Origin: Chloroflexota bacterium
Lineage (GTDB): Bacteria; Chloroflexota; Dehalococcoidia; SZUA-161
NCBI GenBank assembly: GCA_016865955.1
Contig: VGNW01000082.1
Coordinates: forward strand, 1 to 8,917
Length of the DNA: 8,917 nucleotides
Direction of reading: 5' to 3'
Shown in pieces: positions 6,427 to 8,917 of the stretch (position 1 is its first letter; each line of letters opens with the position of its first letter). Below the pieces are notes generated by a model. That model saw only the letters and a program-made list of their open reading frames with translations, ran no database searches and was not told where the DNA came from. A program made the position numbers and the translations under genes.

Positions 6427-6455
6427 ACTATAAAACAAACCGCGCAAATTTACAA
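6427..6455 (-). promoter_or_regulatory. Sigma70-type promoter for ogt
   Basis: On the minus strand TTGTAA (6455-6450) and TATAGT (6432-6427) are 17 nt apart. Transcription would start near 6420, about 35 nt before the ogt ATG. No palindromic damage-response operator is visible next to it. Confidence 0.5.
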
Positions 6456-6486
6456 TTTACAAGGAAGATTCTCACAAGACTTTTAC

Positions 6487-6515
6487 TTGTATTTATTTTT
6501 TTTATATGCTATTAT
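6487..6515 (+). promoter_or_regulatory. Sigma70-type promoter for recA
   Basis: TTGTAT (6487-6492) and TATTAT (6510-6515) are spaced 17 nt apart with a T-rich spacer. The predicted start near 6522 gives a leader of about 65 nt. I see no E. coli-type (CTG-N10-CAG) or Bacillus-type (GAAC-N4-GTTC) LexA box here. An ATG at 6506 overlaps this promoter and so is not the recA start. Confidence 0.55.
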
Positions 6516-6532
6516 GGGCTCGGGTTGGCTGG

Positions 6533-6582
6533 AAAAGAGTCGCCCAGTTATGGGACGAAGGAGGCTTAATTAAAAAGAGTCG
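6533..6582 (+). promoter_or_regulatory. recA leader: 10-bp direct repeat, small hairpin and distant Shine-Dalgarno
   Basis: AAAAGAGTCG occurs at 6533-6542 and again at 6573-6582. Between them TCG-CCCA (6540-6546) can pair with TGGG-A-CGA (6551-6558, one bulged A) around a GTTA loop, and this hairpin abuts the strong Shine-Dalgarno GAAGGAGG (6557-6564). That site lies 22 nt before the recA ATG at 6587, well beyond normal spacing; only an ATT at 6569 stands in frame at a shorter distance. Confidence 0.4.
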
Positions 6583-6586
6583 GGAG

Positions 6587-7621
6587 ATGGAAACAGAAAA
6601 GGAGAAGGCTCTCGAGATAGCGATCAGTCAGATCGAGAAGCAATTCGGCAAGGGCTCAATTATGAGGCTGGGGGAAGCCTCCACGAAAGTGGCTGTTGAG
6701 GTTATTCCCACAGGCTCGCTTGCTTTGGACCTAGCGCTCGGTGTCGGCGGTATTCCCCGGGGTCGGGTGACCGAAATTTTCGGGCCCGAGGCTGCGGGTA
6801 AATCTACCCTGTGCCAGCATATTATTGCTGAAGCTCAAAAGTCCGGCGGGAAAGCAGCATATATAGATGTAGAACATGCCCTCGACCCCAGCTACGCTTC
6901 TGTATGCGGGGTCGAACTGGATGAGCTGCTCGTTTCCCAGCCGGATACGGGCGAACAAGCTCTGGAGATTACCGAGACACTGGTCCGCAGCGGAGCCGTC
7001 GATGTGGTGGTTGTGGATAGTGTGGCGGCGTTGGCTCCCAGAGTAGAGATTGAGGGCGAGATGGGTGAAGCCCATGTCGGATTGCAGGCGCGGCTAATGT
7101 CACAGGCGCTGCGGAAGCTATCGGCTGCTATCAGCAAGTCGCGAACCGCAGTGGTATTCGTGAATCAATTAAGGGAGAAGGTGGGTATTGTTTTTGGCAA
7201 TCCCGAGGTGACCCCCGGAGGCAGGGCTCTCAAATTCTACAGTTCTGTGAGAATTGACCTGAGGCGAGTAGACACCATAAAAGTAGGAACAAAGATAACA
7301 GGCACCAGAATAAAAGCCAAGGTAGTCAAGAATAAGGTCGCTTCCCCTTTCAGGTCCGCAGAATTTGACATTATGTTCGGTCAGGGTATCAGCAAAGACG
7401 GCGACCTGATTGACCTGGGAGTAGAAATGGGCATCATTAAAAAGACCGGCGCCTTTTTTTCCTACAATGACACCCGCCTCGGGCAGGGACGCGAGAATGC
7501 CAAAGAATACCTGAGGAACCACCCTGATATGGCCGAAGAGATTGAGCAGCAAATCAGGGAAAACGCCAGCGCTCAAAAAGAGTTCTCCTCACCAGATGCC
7601 GAGGCAAGCTCGGCAGAATAA
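6587..7621 (+). CDS. recA: Recombinase RecA
   Basis: The 344-residue RecA forms filaments on single-stranded DNA, catalyses strand exchange and activates LexA-type self-cleavage where present. The N-terminal helix (EKALEIAISQIEKQFGKGSIMRLGE) is followed by the ATPase core: Walker A GPEAAGKST (66-74), catalytic Glu96 in EHALD, Walker B VVVVD (140-144), loop L1 around 155-165 and loop L2 around 194-211 with FGNPEVTPGG. The DNA-binding C-terminal domain is complete and ends in a short acidic tail. Walker A has Ala-Ala where GPESSGKTT is commonest, a known kind of variation. The ATG at 6587 gives the family start METEKEKALE; an upstream ATG at 6506 lies in the promoter. The 5' leader has an unusually placed ribosome binding site. 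recX follows after 86 bp without a terminator. Confidence 0.97.
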   Translation: METEKEKALEIAISQIEKQFGKGSIMRLGEASTKVAVEVIPTGSLALDLALGVGGIPRGRVTEIFGPEAAGKSTLCQHIIAEAQKSGGKAAYIDVEHALDPSYASVCGVELDELLVSQPDTGEQALEITETLVRSGAVDVVVVDSVAALAPRVEIEGEMGEAHVGLQARLMSQALRKLSAAISKSRTAVVFVNQLREKVGIVFGNPEVTPGGRALKFYSSVRIDLRRVDTIKVGTKITGTRIKAKVVKNKVASPFRSAEFDIMFGQGISKDGDLIDLGVEMGIIKKTGAFFSYNDTRLGQGRENAKEYLRNHPDMAEEIEQQIRENASAQKEFSSPDAEASSAE

Positions 7622-7707
7622 ACTCAACCTCCCATCACCCGAATCCGCAACAGGCTATTCCTAACGGCTAAGTCTATCTTCAATGCCCGAATTTACTCAG
7701 AGGATAC

Positions 7708-8358
7708 ATGAAGAAGGTCACTTCTATCGAAAGCCAGAAGGCTAAAAGGGGAAGAGTCAATTTATTCTTAGACGGAGCTTACGCCTTTAGCTTAAGCATA
7801 CCCGTAGCCTCGATGGCGGGCCTTCACGAAGGTCAGGAATTAACGTCAAAGGAGGTGGAAAAGCTTCAGAATGACGACCTCCTTCATCGTTCTCTGAATA
7901 GCGCATTGAGATATTTAAGCCCCCGTCCCAGGAGTGAGACAGAGGTAAGAAACAGACTTCGCCGCCAGGGTTACAATGCCGATACTATCCGGCAGGTAAT
8001 CGACAGGCTCAAAGAACAGAAATTAATCGATGACGCCGATTTCGCTCGATTCTGGCGCGAGAACAGAGAGAACTTCAGGCCTCGCAGCCGCCGTTACATC
8101 GAGTTCGAGCTAAGGCAAAAAGGGGTAGACGCCGAAACCGCCACAGAGGTTACGGAGGGGTTGGATGATGAACTCAACGCCTATCGGGCTGCCCGAAAAA
8201 AAACGTCTGCGCTTACAGGATTAAACTACCAGGATTTCGCCAAACGCCTGTCCTCTTTCCTCAGACAAAGAGGATTTTCTTACGAAGTGATAAATCGTAT
8301 CGTAAATCGAGTATGGCAGGAACAAACAAACCGTAATTCAATTAACAACATTGTTTGA
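7708..8358 (+). CDS. recX: Regulatory protein RecX
   Basis: RecX binds in the groove of RecA filaments and controls their growth and ATPase. The 216-residue protein has an N-terminal beta-rich extension (about 1-60: VTSIESQKAKRGRVNLFLDG) as found in many Gram-positive and Chloroflexota RecX proteins, then three-helix repeats. The diagnostic RecX pattern is SPRPRSETEVRNRLRRQGY (starting near residue 71), then IDDADFARFWRENR, and FRPRSRRYIEFELRQKGV. The last repeat ends near QRGFSYEVINRIVNR. The ATG is preceded by AGAGGA (7699-7704) at 3-nt spacing, a bit short but usable. Its position directly after recA supports the call, and rny follows after a 21-nt gap, so the three genes are likely co-transcribed. 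Confidence 0.95.
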   Translation: MKKVTSIESQKAKRGRVNLFLDGAYAFSLSIPVASMAGLHEGQELTSKEVEKLQNDDLLHRSLNSALRYLSPRPRSETEVRNRLRRQGYNADTIRQVIDRLKEQKLIDDADFARFWRENRENFRPRSRRYIEFELRQKGVDAETATEVTEGLDDELNAYRAARKKTSALTGLNYQDFAKRLSSFLRQRGFSYEVINRIVNRVWQEQTNRNSINNIV

Positions 8359-8379
8359 CATAGAAAGAAGGACCCTAGC

Positions 8380-8917
8380 ATGAACACAATACTGATAATA
8401 TTAATACCCGTAGCGCTGATTGCCGGCTTAGCGGTCGGCTTCTACATTAGAAACCTGATCATGGCGAGGAGAATACACCTTGCCCGCAAGGATGCAGCCA
8501 AGATTCTCGAAGAGGCAACTACCAAGCAGAAGGAGATTCTGCTTGAGGCAAAAGAGGAAGCTATAAAAATTAAGGCGGACGCCGAATCCGAGATTCGAGG
8601 ACGCCGCTCCGAGCTTCACCGGCAGGAGAGACGAATAGCCCAGAAAGAGGAAAATCTGGACCGCAAGACTGAGGCTATGGAGCGTAGAGACCGTTCTCTG
8701 GCTGCCAAAGAGAAAGATGCTGAGAAATCCCAGGCACAGTTAGAGGAATTGAAGCGCAAACAGATCCAACAGCTTGAGCTTATCTCCGGGATGTCCACCT
8801 CGGAAGCCAAAAATTTGCTACTGAAAACGGTCGAGGAGGAGACCCGCCAGGATATGGCAAAGCGCATCCGTGAAGTCGAAGCGCAACTTAAGGAAGAGTC
8901 GGAGCAGAAGGCGCGTG
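8380..8917 (+). CDS. rny: Ribonuclease Y, N-terminal part cut by window edge
   Basis: The frame is open from the ATG at 8380 to the window end: 179 complete codons with no stop. It begins with a membrane helix (about 3-24, MNTILIILIPVALIAGLAVG) followed by basic residues, then a long highly charged coiled coil (about 30-179) rich in Lys, Glu, Arg and Ala. The phrases KILEEA, KEEAIKIKADAE and LISGMSTSEAKNLLL are typical of RNase Y, the membrane-anchored endonuclease that starts mRNA decay. The KH and HD domains that carry RNA binding and catalysis lie beyond the window, so activity cannot be judged. AAGGA (8368-8372) sits 7 nt before the ATG. The gene lies 21 nt after recX. Confidence 0.93.
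   Translation, partial: MNTILIILIPVALIAGLAVGFYIRNLIMARRIHLARKDAAKILEEATTKQKEILLEAKEEAIKIKADAESEIRGRRSELHRQERRIAQKEENLDRKTEAMERRDRSLAAKEKDAEKSQAQLEELKRKQIQQLELISGMSTSEAKNLLLKTVEEETRQDMAKRIREVEAQLKEESEQKAR

Noticed and set aside
6506..6586. 27-codon N-terminal extension of recA from the ATG at 6506
   Set aside because: The ATG lies between the -35 and -10 elements, and the added residues do not resemble RecA.
7622..7707. Possible recA terminator
   Set aside because: No stem followed by a U run can be found in this gap.

Overview
The window is ordinary bacterial chromosome with one mobile-element edge, moderate GC and tightly packed genes. DnaE, RecA, RecX and RNase Y have the look of an anaerobic, deep-branching bacterium. 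DnaE phrases such as RPGPKQHIPTFIRAKHG, the recA-recX-rny order and a sodium-pumping decarboxylase point me towards Chloroflexota of the Dehalococcoidia type. That assignment rests on recall of family sequences, not on a search.

Layout. Positions 1-46 (minus) carry the first 15 codons of an IS110-family transposase with a strong ribosome binding site; its noncoding upstream flank runs to about 310. Next comes a GC-rich hairpin (311-339) that closes a minus-strand operon of two membrane genes: the beta subunit of a sodium-translocating decarboxylase (369-1538) and an OadG-type gamma subunit (1551-2105). The gamma subunit carries the start of a biotin-carrier region, but this breaks off into unrelated sequence containing a palindrome. 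The alpha (carboxyltransferase) subunit is not in the window. The 290-bp divergent region 2106-2395 holds a minus-strand promoter, a leader of about 115 nt that can fold into a long stem ending in six U, a 12-bp palindrome, and a plus-strand promoter lying almost on top of the dnaE start.

From 2396 to 8917 the genes concern DNA replication, repair and RNA turnover: dnaE (replicative polymerase alpha subunit, plus), an ogt-type O6-alkylguanine-DNA alkyltransferase (minus, convergent with dnaE), then recA, recX and the 5' part of rny (all plus). ogt and recA diverge, each with a recognisable sigma70-type promoter. recA, recX and rny have small gaps and no visible terminator between them, so they are probably one transcript. 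RecX modulates RecA filaments, which explains that pairing; rny is probably only a co-transcribed neighbour.

The least explained sequence is the IS110 upstream flank (possible bridge RNA), the leader in front of the oad genes, and the broken tail of oadG. All protein-coding genes other than oadG look intact or are cut only by the window edges.
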